This document shows, piece by piece, positions 1-12,800 of a stretch of DNA of 64,000 nucleotides. The stretch is taken from positions 20,141,947 through 20,205,946 of the forward strand of contig OZ007581.1 of the NCBI GenBank assembly GCA_963931925.1, in the 5' to 3' direction. A program made the position numbers and the translations under genes. The notes beneath the pieces are model-generated. The model saw only the letters and a program-made list of their open reading frames with translations, had not been told where the DNA came from and ran no database searches. This DNA comes from Onchidella celtica (lineage: Eukaryota; Mollusca; Gastropoda; Systellommatophora; Onchidiidae). Each line of letters opens with the position of its first letter. Position 1 is the first letter of the stretch.

Positions 1-475
1 TTATCAAAGTAGTCAATTCTTACTAGAATATCTCGGAAAGTCTTCGAGTTAGCTGACCGATCAGCTTAACTGCCTCATCCTATCCCGCATCAGCCATCCT
101 ACCTTTCTGAAAGACCACCCTAAAAAAAAACGGAGTCGCAGCACTGAACAGTGAGCAAACTGGACAACCCGTCCATTTATTACCACCGGACGTGAAGAAA
201 ATCATGCTTCAATTAATATACTGTCTGCCATAAGAGGAATTTGAAAATAGAAATAAGTGATTCTGTTAATTTTTTTGTTTTGTTCGATAAGATAAGATAA
301 TTTAATGTATGATGAGACATTCAGTTCAAATACTTATGGTTTGCAAATAATTGGCAATTATGTGCCATAAAGGCGGGGGGATCTTTCCCCCGGCCTGAAA
401 AAACAAAGACAGTGTGTGTAGTGGGTTTGCACGTCTATGTGCATCTAAGTTTTAGTGACATAAGAGCCTAGATAC
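1..475 (-). mobile_element. Flank and remnant of I/Jockey-like LINE (R2 family)
   Basis: No gene was found on either strand. From about 340 to 475 the sequence resembles the minus-strand LINE remnant at 8150-8250: both contain a C-rich block reading ATCTTTCCCCC followed by an ACTGTGTG-like segment. Positions 462-475 (AAGAGCCTAGATAC) are the left copy of the target-site duplication of the LINE that follows, so that LINE appears to have inserted into this older remnant. Confidence 0.45.
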
Positions 476-696
476 GGGTGAATGGCGAACCGAGGTCGGT
501 CGCGCCGAATTCTGTCTCCGCTTCTATAGTGGTTAATTTAGTAATATTGTATGTGCGTGGAGGTGCTACATTCCTATTGTGTGGAAGGTATTAGTAAGTG
601 ATAAGGTAGCGTGGATCTAAAGGTAAGTCATAACCATTCTCATTCATTCTTGTTTAATTATTGAACCCGTTCGCGTGTAACCCTCAGCTAGGAAAA

Positions 697-1705
697 ATGG
701 CGTCTGCAACTAATGCAAGGGCTGTGCTGGCTTGTTTGATCCTTGACAAGGCAATCGTCCCGGACGTCATTAAACCGATCGGAGGCCTCGAAATTTGTAA
801 AGCCTGTGAGCACATTACGGGATAGGGGATGATTCACGGTGCCCAGAAGATCTCTGGGCTCTGGAGAATCTACCCTCTTTCCTTGGAGGCAAGAAGGGCT
901 CTGGTGATAGAAGGGATAGAGTTAAGGGGGCAGAGTGTCACGGTTCTTGACAAAAATCCATTCGTCGTGCCAGGTGGAGGGGAGCGGCCCACAACGAAAT
1001 TGATCATTGGAAATGTGCCAATATCGGTTTCCAATAGCGAAATCGAATGCATGTTGAAAAAGTTGGGGGCGTCGGCCAGATCAGAAATGAAGGACGAAAA
1101 TTATAGGGACGAGCAGGGGGGGGGGGGGACTGACAAGATTTAGGACCGGTAGGAGATTTGTGTACATAGACCTGTCAGCATCTTCTCTACCTAAAACAGC
1201 TAAAGTGGGAAGTCAGTTCCTAGCTTTTATATATTATAGAGAGCAGGAGCGAGAGGTGGTGAAGGCAAAGGTAAAAGGTACGACACAGGTGGAGGGGGAG
1301 ATGGAGAGAACGCAGAAAGACAACCCAGGGGAAGAAAACATATCAAAACAAAACAACACAGCGGTCGAGCCTGACAGTGAGAAGACAAGCGTGTCATCTC
1401 ATGACAAGGCCATTGAAAGAGCGAGAAGCATGCTCACGAAAAAACAGAGCACACTCGACCTCTTTAGGGGAGGAGTGAGAAGACCGCATTCGGCGGAAGG
1501 TCAAGCTATGCGACAACGTACCTCGAGCTCGGAGAGAGCAAGTGAGAAGAGGAAAAAGGCCGAAAAAATGCGCAACGATGGAGAGAGTAGTGGAGGGTGT
1601 GATCGGGAGACCGGGAGGGGAAGGGTTGGGGCGGAGGAAGCTCAGACTAGTGAAACCCTGCGAAACAAAAAAATCGACTGGTTTGACCCGGCAAGTGAGA
1701 CGTAA
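697..1705 (+). pseudogene. LINE copy 1 ORF1 (nucleic-acid-binding-type protein), broken
   Basis: The frame opens at ATG 697 after a GAAAA leader and is interrupted by an in-frame TAG at 823, then continues in the same frame (second ATG at 829). It shifts frame at a long G run around 1117-1129; the continuation runs to TAA at 1703-1705. The region before the G run contains TTKLIIGNVPISVSNSEIE, a layout typical of ORF1 proteins of L1/Tx1 relatives that bind element RNA. The tail (from about 1300) is rich in Lys, Arg, Glu and Ser and has no fold I can name. I see no intact CCHC knuckle. Confidence 0.65.
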
Positions 1706-1819
1706 TCAACTCGACTTTGCGGTGTCTATCGGTTCACGGACTTGGCTTGTATTTACGGATTTTGCCTTTCGGATTTACCCCTCTCCCCGATCTTACATCA
1801 AGTGTGTAGAGGTGCTTTT

Positions 1820-1832
1820 TTTTCTCTCTCTC

Positions 1833-1871
<39 letters not shown>
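1820..1871 (+). repeat. CT microsatellite between LINE ORF1 and ORF2
   Basis: A T run followed by about 25 CT units with one CG interruption, ending 10 bases before the ORF2 ATG at 1882. It lies within the LINE. Confidence 0.8.
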
Positions 1872-1881
1872 AACATTGTCA

Positions 1882-4800
1882 ATGAAGATTGTCTCCCTTA
1901 ATTGTCGGGGCCTTCATAGACAATTAAAACGCAGATTGCTATTCAAGACATTTATTCAGTATGATATTGTTTGCTTACAAGAAACATATATAACGGAAGC
2001 GAAAGCGAATGAATGGATGAGAGAATGGACTGGTGAATTCTTTTTCTGCCCAAACACCAATAAGAGTAAAGGGCAGATCATCTTAGTAAATAGAACGTTT
2101 CATATTGATAAATTGAATTTTCTGTCTTTTGATACACGTTGCATGGGAATTGAGTTTGAAAGGAAAAATAAACTTTATACTGTATTGAACTGTTACGGCC
2201 CGGCAAAGCCGCATGAACGCGAAGGTTTCTTAGAGCAACTAAATGATATTATCAGTGAGATAAACCAGAGCAGTTTAATAGTATGTGGGGACTTTAATAT
2301 GATTTTAAACAACGATCTTGATATAATCTCGGGCGCACCACACGGAAAGAAAGAAATAGAATTATTCTCTAATTTTGTGAAAACGTGGGATTTATGTGAC
2401 TGTTGGAGAGAATTTAATAAAGAAACAAAAGAATTCACATGGTCTAGGAAAGAACCGTTTGTGGGAAGGAGACTAGATTATATTTTTTGCTTTAAAGAAC
2501 TATTGTCATGCACCACAAATGTTGAAATTAAACATGTCGCGTCCACTGATCACCGTGCAGTTACCATAGAAATTTTAGAACATAGTTTCCCGAGAGGCCC
2601 CTCCAGGTGGCAGTTCAACGCGTCATACATCAATAATGTTCATTTTGTAAACCATATGAATTTATTTATATCAAATTTTATTGCAGATGAGGAAAAGAAT
2701 TATCTAGATAATCGAACAAAATGGGAACTGTTGAAAGCAGCCATACGTTCAGAATGTATGCAATACACTAAGAGCAATCACATGAAAAAGCACAGTAGAC
2801 ATAAACTGGAAGCAGAGGTAAATGATATCTCAAAGCTTATGGCGCAGTTCCCGGGTGATAAAATACTGCAGGAGAAGTATGAAAACACTAAAAAGCAATT
2901 GGAAATTGAATTATTAGCACAAACAAAGGGCGCAATAATTAGATCTAGAAGCAAATGGATCGAGGAGGGAGAGAAAAACACCAAGTTCTTTTTAAATTTG
3001 GAAAAGGCCAGGGGAACATGCAATGTAATAAAACAAGTTAAAAATGGGGACGGTGAAATGATAAGGGACACATTAAAGATTCTTGGGGAAGCACAAAAAT
3101 TTTATGAACAACTTTACACTAAAGAAGCATCAGTAATAGCGGTGGGAGAAAAACTTGATCATTATTTAGACGGTATAGCTCATGACAAATTAGCTGAGGA
3201 AGACAAGAAATGGTGCGATTCAGACATTAGCTTAGAAGAAATGGGAAAGGTAGTAAAGTTGCTTAACAATGATTCGGCTCCAGGGACGGATGGAATTACT
3301 TCTAACTTTTATAAAGTCTTTTGGCGCCTTTTCAAGAAACCCCTACATGATAGCTATAAAGAATCGATAGAGCAGGGGGAATTATCTGTTAGTCAGAGAC
3401 GAGGTATAATCACTATGATACACAAAGGCAATAACAGCAGTCGAGAAGATCTTACCAATTGGCGCCGCATAACATTAACAAACGTTGACTACAAAATCTT
3501 CACAAAAATTTTGGCTCTGAGGTTACAAAAAGTAATTAAAAATATTGTTCATGAGAACCAAACTGGATTTATTAAAGGGAGGACAATTACATCACACATC
3601 AGACTCATAGATAACGTCATAAAGTATGCAAATAAAGAGGATCTAGGAGGATTGGTTGTATCACTGGACTACAAAAAATCCTTCGAGTCAGTGAATAAGG
3701 AAACAATATTATTAGCTCTGGACAGATTCAATTTTGGGCCAAAATTCATACATTATATAAAACGATACTAACAAACACGCAGAGCTCAGTTAAGAACTGA
3801 GGTTGGCTCTCCAAATGGTTTAATTTAGAGCGAGGCGTCCGGCAGGGATGCTGTGTTAGTCCTCTGCTATTTGTATCAGTGGTAGAAATGCTTTCAATAA
3901 AACTCAGGAATAATGAAGAGGTAAGAGGAATTTTAAGTGAAGGAAATGTAATAGATAAGCTAAAAGTCCTGCAGTATGCAGATGACATGAGGCTACTCTT
4001 AAAAGATAAAACTGATCTATGTAAGGCAATGAAAGTAATAATTGAACAGTTTGCAGGTATATCAGGGCTAACGCTTAACAGAAAGAAGTCAGTGGGAATG
4101 TGGGTGGGTAGAAGTAAACAAAGGGAGGAAAGAGGGGAAGGAATAGCTTGAGTGCAAAAGGGAGATAACATAAAAATACTAGGTGTATATTTTAGCGCTG
4201 CAATTGAAGCCTCTAAAATCCCACTACATTGGATAGAAAAAATAAACAGTATTAAGACGTTAATTAGTAGATGGTCTAAGAGAAATCTGTCACTGTATGG
4301 AAAGATTGTAGTGGCAAAAACTTTTTTAATATCAAAATTCAACTATATTATCCAAGCCCTGTCTTTGCCCCAGGAAACAATGGCTGAAGTTGATCGAATT
4401 CTGTTTAAATTTCTATGGCAAAAAAAGTATTCAAATAAAAGAGCTTTTGAAAAAATCAAACGAAATACATTATGCAGAGAACCAAATGAGGGAGGTTTAG
4501 GAGTAATCAGTATAAAGGATCAGCAAAACGTCTTTCTCATAAAATGGTTTAAAGAAATATGTTTACAAAAATCCTATCTAAAAATAGGAGTAAAATTAGC
4601 CAGTCATTTCTGCGAAAAGCTAGTCAGTTTACCTTATTTAACCAAGTCAGATATTAAGGCAAGAGAAGTAAAACAGATAGGTACAATAAACTCTATTCTT
4701 TGGCAGAATGTAATTAAAACATGGTTAGACTTAGAAAAAAGGGATAAGGAAAAAGAAAACGATATTACTCCAAATAGTTTAGGCCGGAAACCTCTGTTTA

Positions 4801-5554
4801 ACAACAGTAATATTAGATTTAGAAATAAGCCACTGTGGATAGAAAAATGGGTCAGAGAGGGAATTAAATATTTGTATCAGATGTTTAACGAAAACAACTG
4901 GAAAACCCTGCAAGATATTGCTGAGATAATTGGACATTATCCTGGTATCCATTTCGACTACTGGGCAGTTACAAATGCTGTTAAAAAAGAATGAAAGGAA
5001 ATTTTTGAAAAAACCAGAACGGAAGACAGACCTCCTTTGCATACAGAAGATGAGGTAGATGAAAATGCAAAAAATATAATGTTGACATATATCCTTATTT
5101 TGATAGCGGGTTTAGAGCTTGTAAAGAAACCAGATTGAGGCTCTTACATTTTAAAATTCTACACAATATTTACCCAACGAATATTCTCTTACATAAAATG
5201 AAAATAAAGGAAAGTAATAAATGCAAGCATTGTGAGACGCCTGATTTTATAGAGCATTTCTTTTTCCATTGCAGCAAGCTAAAAGACTATTGGCCTTATG
5301 TGGCCCAGTATATTCTGAATAAAACCGGTAAAAGAATTGAAATAAATGAGAAAATTGCACTTTTTGGAATATTACGTGGGGACTTAAACTACAATGTAAA
5401 TCAAAATACTATTGGTGATATTAACACTATATTACTAATTGCTAAAATGTGTATCGGTAAAGTAAAATATGGAAAATCAATTAGTCTTAAATTTGCATTT
5501 GAGACAGAAATGCAGGTAAGAGAAAAATATCTGAAGGTATGTCCGGATAAATAA
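1882..5554 (+). pseudogene. LINE copy 1 ORF2: APE endonuclease plus reverse transcriptase, broken
   Basis: The first part (1882-3771) holds the apurinic-type endonuclease: SLNCRGL near the start, CLQETY, CGDFN, RRLDYIF and TDHRAV follow the expected order of catalytic motifs. It then enters the reverse transcriptase (APGTDGI, NQTGFIKGRTI, VSLDYKKSFES). The frame is lost between 3768 and 3820 and recovers at ERGVRQGCCVSP; the YADD motif lies at 3975-3986. An in-frame TGA at 4149-4151 and a further frame loss between 4994 and 5135 follow. The C-terminus keeps a CCHC-type finger, CKHCETPDFIEHFFFHC. Motif order fits the L1/Tx1 group of LINEs. The intact protein would nick target DNA and copy element RNA, but this copy cannot make it. 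Confidence 0.88.
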
Positions 5555-6436
5555 TCAGAGAATGAATGGATGATTGAAAAGTGTGGAGAATGTGTACGTG
5601 AAGTAAGAGTAAAATGAAAGCAAATAAACTTAAAAAAAAAAAAAAAAAAGGGCAATGACGAAAAGATGAAAATGCAAAAACTAGAACATTCCAAAGTGCA
5701 TGCAGTAAAGTAAAATTAGTATACGGCCGTATACTGCCATTATTATTCGGTTATTGGCAATATATTATTACCATCTGATTATGATTTGCAGCATATGGCT
5801 GATAATAACCTATTTATTTCTTTATTCGTATTTTAATCTCTGTCCCTTTGTTCTTTCTTTTACTTGCCGTTGAGATTTTTATCCATTATATATTTATGAT
5901 TTAACTATGGCTGTTTCTCACACACACCAGAATAATTTGTATATGATGCATCCACTCAGTTTTTTTGTTTTCTTTTTTTTATATACCAGCTGTTGAAAAT
6001 GAATTGTAAAAACCGTCAGCTGATAATGAATAGACCAAAAATGGTTCGAGAACAGTCGACAACACAGAATTTAGCGACTGACAATTCTGGGACATAAAAG
6101 ACCTCAATTGGGTCCGAGCCTCAGAACAGTCCTTATAGACGGCCGTATATTTATATACTTGACTATTTCAGATCATATGCGTACTTTCATACTTATCTAT
6201 TTATTCATTTAATTAGCCACTTCGAACAGGACTTCACTACGTATTTATTTGCGAACTCACTTATATAGATACCTTTTTAAAGTAGTTTTAAAAAAAATTT
6301 TTTTTTTTTTTAAATCTCCGTTATTATATAAATACTAGATCTAGTCCTATTTAGTGATATCCAATCACGGAGTCATGCACGAAATGAATGCACTGCATTT
6401 GAATCTGAGCCCCCCCCCCCCCCCCCCCCAAAAAAA
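5555..6436 (+). other. 3' UTR of LINE copy 1
   Basis: Non-coding and AT-rich. It matches the end of LINE copy 2 (16721-17638) in several blocks, including GGCAATGACGAAAAGATG, a TTGGGTCCGA block (6110 and 17310) and a terminal GAGTCATGCAC block (6370 and 17570). It ends in a C run and an A run next to the target duplication. Confidence 0.75.
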
Positions 6437-6639
6437 AAGAGCCTAGATACAGTGGCTTTGTTTCGTTGCGCTTTTGGGTCGCTGCTGCTAGCCTCGTCTT
6501 CCTGAAAACCTGAAATGTCAAAAATCTTTACAGATCCGTTTTCGTTACGGTTGAAAACTGTCGATAGAGAGCCAACAGCAATACGAAATCGAAGTCGTCA
6601 GGGCTCTAAGTGAACAATACATTACTGATAGATACTCAC

Positions 6640-6824
6640 GTGGGTTTGTGCCATATTTGCGTCCGTGCCGAGATACACATTTACTCTTTGCGAATAATCA
6701 TGGGGCTCCGCATTCATAAGGTAAAGAGAACCAGCCACACGAACGACATCTTTTCCAGCGGCGAATTTATCTTTGCAGGACATGGTTGACTTTATGCTAA
6801 GACCCATTCTTTGAACCACTTTGC
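6640..6824 (-). CDS. Gene 2 exon A2
   Basis: 185 nt, phase 1 in and phase 0 out. Acceptor CAACAG lies at 6825-6830 and donor GTGAGT at 6639-6634. It reads STMSCKDKFAAGKDVV, then GSLYLMNAEP, then VNVYLGT. About 45 percent of residues match exon A2 of gene 1 by eye. The first two bases (GC) complete a cysteine codon begun by the last T of exon B. No further exon was found to its left before the LINE. Confidence 0.8.
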
Positions 6825-9800
6825 CTGTTGGTCACGGGAGAAGTAAAGATAAAGAACAAAGAAAAATGTTTGACGTAAAAAATGTACAGACCGACAAATA
6901 TGAGAGTACCTGAGTTTTCCAATGACCGAAATTGGGTGGTTCTCTATTACATTACGTGGAAATAATTCTCGGTAGGAAACAATTTCCTTTGTTATCACTT
7001 TTAGCTATTTAGTCATGTTTCAAGTTTCATATACAATGACGATTATGATCAAGCGGTGTTCATTTTCATCGTATATGACGTTGTTCTGTCGCAGTAAGAA
7101 AATTAAGAAACTGAGTAATTAAAATCAATAATTCGTTTTTCACCATTCAGGCCAAAAGTTTGTTAGAGTCTTCAAATAATATCTCATTAAATTGAAAAAA
7201 AAAAAACTCGCTGGATTTTTTACAAGCGCTATCACCGCTCACACAGCTCTGAATGGCGTGGAATTTTGAAGGCGCATTTCTCTTGATCCGCAGAAGGTTG
7301 TTTCTCAAAATTAGCGATTTCAAATGGTGGCAAGTTTTTTTGTTTTTGTTTAGAGTTTGTTTTGTGTCGCTCATTGACTACTTCCAATCTTTTGATGTTC
7401 ACGAACACATTTGCCTATGGCATCATCAGTTCCTGACAATGTGTTCACTATGACAATGCTAACTGCCCAGTACGCAGATTATTGCCATTTTCAAGACAAT
7501 CTTGCTTCGAATGCTGATGGTATAGGTAGGTCATTAAGGTGCAATGGGAATGCAGTAAGAATAATCCAAGAACAAACGAACAAACAACAGCAAACAACGA
7601 AATAAACCAAAAGGAACGGGCAAGGTGAAGCAGATCCATTATGATCACCCAAAAACTGAAATTAATGAGCATACTTATCCCTGGCAACGCCAAGTACCTC
7701 AGCTAGTCTTTTACAATAAATGTACTAATGAAATAGGAGTCATCGGGATAGAAAAAAAAATGGAATTGACTTTGAGTTTGAGTTTCGATTTTACGGTCCG
7801 TCGGGACGATAATGGCCATTTCGCGTCATTTGTGGTCAAATTAGTGTACACTTTCTTTATTAATGTTTCCTATTCAGAGCTGTTACGTTCAACACAGAAT
7901 TAAATACATTCATAAAATGTTAACACATTGGAAACATTCTAAAATGGTTCTTTATGTATAAATCTGGAAAATGTTTTGTAAACGAGTATGAAAGTTATTA
8001 AATCAAGTGGTAGATCTTAGCCTCTTTCAGGAAGGACAGGATGCGTTGCGAGGCCACGTCAGAAAATAATTCTTTCATAGATTCGCAGGCATAGTGCCTT
8101 CTTCAGATATGCATAAGGTCTACACATTCTATTAAAATATGTTTTACTGATAGCTGGCAATTGTATGTCACACATTCGGGGGTATCTTTCCCCCCGAAGT
8201 AAAAAAACACTGTGTGAGGCGGGTGTGAAACAAACGGTGTCTACTAAGGACAATTTCATCTCTCCAAATTTGTTGACAAACTTGTGTCCACTGTCCAAGT
8301 TGATCTTAGATAAATTGTAGTTTATTTGATGTTTGTTCTTAACATCTTTCGAGCCATCTCGATTTAATGAAGTTATTAACAGCGGGTTTAAAGTTAGTGT
8401 CTGGTATTTTTAGGTGTAATTGTGGACGTTTCAGTGTTTCTTTGTCCATTACCCTTAATGACAGTTTGGCCAGGGATCCAACTGAAAACAATATTTTATT
8501 TCCTGCTGGAAAGTGTATGATGTCGTTGTAACAGATTACCGATTTCATGGGTCTTCATATTTTTTAAGACTGAAGGCAGGGCGGCGAATCAGAAAAGATA
8601 ATGAAGCGTCCTGGTCGGAAAGCAGATTATATAAGATTTAAGGCCAGGCTTTGGGGTTTAGACTGAGGCATTCGATTTCGCCATCTGCACTTGAGAATGA
8701 GGCGACCCGCGAGATGTAGAAAATAATGTTTGGTTTGTAAGTTAGCTATGGTGTAATTGCAAGAAATGGCTCATCTTTCAACTCTCACTGTCGACCGCGG
8801 CAAATATTGACCCGAAGGCAAAAAGGAGGGGTGACACCTAGTACCTAGAAAAGATTCAAAATTTTGAATGTATGATTGATTGGTAACTATATTGCAAACG
8901 GGATTGAAGCTGATCCCTATGTTATTTCTCGCACGTCGCTTAACAAAATCCATGCCAGTCACAAACAACAATGAGGTTAGTAATGTTCCACAACACGACT
9001 TTCTGTTTACCATTTGAGTTTGCTGGAATATATTACAACTGTAATTACACCCCTTCCCTCTCCACTGCACTTTAGAACCTGCTTTTCGGATGTGTAGAAT
9101 TGGTTTCACTTTTCTGAATTTTAAAACATCATTACATAAAATGGCCGCGGGACTTACAGAATTCTTATGCTCCACAGCTTAATTTACAGACTCATTCTCA
9201 TTTGAATGGGACCTCACTAATGTTACACTTTTAAAGTACGTTTGTCCTCAGCAGTGCAAATATGTCCTCAAGCAAGAGATTCAGGCTCTTCTGTAACAAG
9301 TGTCTGAAAATCAACAATACTGCATTCTTTTTCATTCCTGGCAACAACTTTATTGTCACTACTTCCTGATATTTGAATGTTTTGAGTTCATGAATGTCCA
9401 GCAAATATTTTAGCCGTTAAAGAAATAATTACAATGAACTGAACAAAAAACAAAACAAAACAACAACTTACATCTAAACTCCCTCGTTCTCCGGCAAGAA
9501 TCTTCGTACGAGAAAATAAACATTTCTTTGGGAGCCCTTTTATTAAAAGCCAAAAATTTCTCTCCACAGGGCTGCCGGAAACGAAATGTCTGTTTGTCAT
9601 CAAATGACATACTCAGTTTCGGATTATGCAGGAAATCCACACAAAATCGAATATTGGCATCCTCGGACAAATAAATTCCTGGACATTTGTTGTCGGTGAA
9701 ATTCATGCGTCTGCCATTGATTGTTAGCGAAGCCTCTGGCTGATCTGTTAAAATTAAAGAAATGTGATGGGATCAGTCTTGGTTCCTGCTTCTTTTGTGT

Positions 9801-12800
9801 TATTCAAATTGATTTTTTAAACAATTAATGTGTGAAAAATTCCAGAGACATGACGGCTTTCCTTCCTTTGAACTCTAGTTAGTGTAAAACACTTTATTGG
9901 ATCCATTATCTCATTGCTGGAAAACTCTTGAAACAGAACATAATGAAGTGATTTTACATGATAAGTAGATGAGTTAGTGAATAATTTTGTTTTCATACTA
10001 GTTACATGAACTGGTAGAACAGTAGGCAATAAAAGATAAACGGCGTGTTTATGGCTCTTTGCGAGCTTAGACTAGCCTCTGATGTTTGGACACCCCGACT
10101 AACTCGACCAAATTATTTCGTTCCATGCCCCTTTATCTCTTTTTTTTTGTAAAAGAAAAAAAAAAAAAAAAGGTTTCACCAACAGTCCACCTGATAGATA
10201 CTCCTCTTTGTTTGGCAAAGATAGAATTTCATCTCAGTAAAATGCTAATAGACACATGCCAGCGCTTCAGACACGCATAGAGTTCCGTGTTATGAGTCTC
10301 TCGCTAACGTTAAATTTCTTGTTCTCATCAACATTAGAATTTCCCTTTGCTTCGAGCCGAGCTTTTGTACATAAAAGCAAATGAATGGGAAACTGATGGT
10401 GTCTGAATACTGTGCCCTTCACGGTTTTTATTTATGTTTCGTATTCAGACCTTTTAAGTTTAACACAGAACCAAATACGTTCACGTAATTTTATCACATT
10501 GGTGAAATCCTCAAAAATGTTTCGTACAGATCTATAGTTTGGTATGGGTTGCAATATTGAAGGGATATAATCAATGCGGGGAATGTTACTTTCTTTAGAA
10601 GTCACTTATCTGGACACTAGGTTAGGTCGATCATCTGCTGTTAACGAAGCAAGAACTCGCAGATAAGTAAAATATCCTGATTTGCTTCGATTCTATACAT
10701 TTCCTGTTGAAATCTTTTATTGTTCGATTGTTTTCTCTGTTTTTTTTGTTTTTTTCACTTGAAAAAGGCGAAAGCCCAAAATTTTGTGTATTTTCCGTTT
10801 TCTCTTTAGTTTACTTTGTAGCGATTGGATTTTATTTATCACGCAGGGTTCCGCCACGTACAACTTTTTCTTTTAGCCCAATTTTGACATGATATTTGAC
10901 TGTGATTTGGCGTGAAGTCTTAGATTTGTGATAACAATAACCCAGATTTTTTTTCCCTCAAATTATCGAAGTAGTTTCCAAGTTTGTTTATTTGCGGTAG
11001 ATAAATAAAGAGAGCACCGACAAGGGTAAACATTTAGGTGGTGTACTGAAATAATTTAACACATCGTTTTGAGCCCCACTGATGTTTTTACAGTATGGGA
11101 TTAAAGTGAGTTTAAAAACAAACTCGCGTGACTGTTCACTGATAGGCGAACACAGAGATCAGAGGCGTTATCAGAGATCTTTCAACTTCAGAATTCCTTT
11201 CATCGTGGAAATAAACATCAAAATCAATATGATGCGGAACATTGGAACATTGTCAGACATCCAAAATCTAACATGCAAGATTGAAAACAGTCGATGCAAA
11301 TTTTTTTCTCCAGGTGCAAGGATCATGTATTGGAGTTGGAGGAAGAATACTGGCAAAACGATGATCTTCATGTTATTCAACCAAATATCGCCATAAATCC
11401 AATGGAGACATCCGACTCAGAAAGCGACTGAGATCATAAAACATTTAAAAAAACATCGAAAGTTCTTGCCTGTTTTGAAACAACAACCAGAACAAAAAAA
11501 GCCTTTTTAGGGCTAACCTTCTAATGGGCCTAGGGTTGTCCCAAGTCCGCAACCTGATCAATTTACTCACAAGGCCATGCTCTTGCATGCAATGACAGGG
11601 ACTCAGAGAGGAAAGGGTGGTCATATCTCGATATGTATATTTTTCACAACTTATTATAGATTGGAAAGCGTATCTAATTTGCAAACTTCATCTTTCATAG
11701 GATGTTACCCTTTAGCGTTAACTAGAAAGTTGTTTTCAATAGATAAGTAATGAATCTGTTGTAGTTTTATCTTACAGGAAAGGAACAATAAATGCATTTA
11801 CGTGTAAAGCAAATCTCAAGTCCTCAACGTGACGCTACGCCATTGCAATACACCACAGATTGTTACTATATATATGAAACGAGAAGTGACAGCTCATGTT
11901 GCAACACACGTATACTGTAAAAATCAATAAGTTTGGGGCCTATTAAATTGAAAACAGAGAAAAGATCACAGGAATTCGCCGCTTTGAAAGAATGGTGCTA
12001 TGCACGGACTTCAAATTTAAGATTTGTAGGATCATGATAAATGTAAGAGTGCATACAAAAATTCAGGATGCTGAATTTCGTAAAAGCTGAGAAAATCCAA
12101 CTAAACCATGATCACGCCTCGGTGAACGAACTATAGACGTAATATACATTGTTTCCAGGTGAGGTTCGAGACATTACAACTGAATGAATACTCACCATAA
12201 TCCGGAAAAGCAGGTGTGAAAAAGTGCAGTACTTGATACCTGTTAATCTGTGGCCACCATGAAATATGGACATAATATGATCTATATCTGGCAATCACGG
12301 GTACCCTGGCTTCGATTTCATTTGTTTTACCGTCGTTCCAGGTACCTACACACCAACATCCTTGCGCAGAGGTGCCTGGACGTCGGCGCGCACAATGACT
12401 ACTCAGAAATATTGTGCAGCTCTAGAAAGAAAGACATCATTTGCATACTTTGATAATAACAAGGCCACCAACAGACGACAACAGGGGAATTCTGTTTGGA
12501 TAATGACATTAACAGAACATAGAAAGGGGCCCTACCAGAAGCGTTCACCAACCATCCGCAATAATAAGACGTTTTCAGTCTCAATTATAATCACCCATAA
12601 TCTTTTGTTGGATAATTCATTATTTTATGACCTAGAGTCATGACCTTGATAATGTGGCCACGTGGACACCGTGGTCTAGAGGCAAGGTGGAGGACACTGT
12701 GGTCTTGAAACCACGGCGTGCCTGCTCCAGTTGTAACTGGGCTTCTATGACACGAAATGGGATTAAAGAAGCATACAAGATACAAAAATACACCAAAAAA

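Larger units (their letters stand above)
476..6436 (+). mobile_element. Full-length L1/Tx1-type non-LTR retrotransposon (LINE copy 1), inactivated
   Basis: The element is flanked by an exact 14-bp duplication, AAGAGCCTAGATAC, at 462-475 and 6437-6450. It has a short 5' UTR, ORF1 (697-1705), a CT-rich spacer (1820-1871), ORF2 with endonuclease and reverse transcriptase (1882-5554), and a 3' UTR of about 0.9 kb ending in C and A runs. An internal A-run near 5635 is followed by GGCAATGACGAAAAGATG, also found in copy 2 at about 16840. Both ORFs carry stops and frameshifts, so it cannot move by itself. It lies antisense to gene 2, in the intron after exon A2. Confidence 0.9.

Noticed and set aside
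3746..4342. 198-codon minus-strand open frame inside LINE copy 1
   Set aside because: It is antisense to the reverse transcriptase frame and has no features of its own.
8771..9175. 134-codon minus-strand open frame in a gene 2 intron
   Set aside because: It does not match A, B or C exons, no flanking splice signals fit, and no homologue is recognised.
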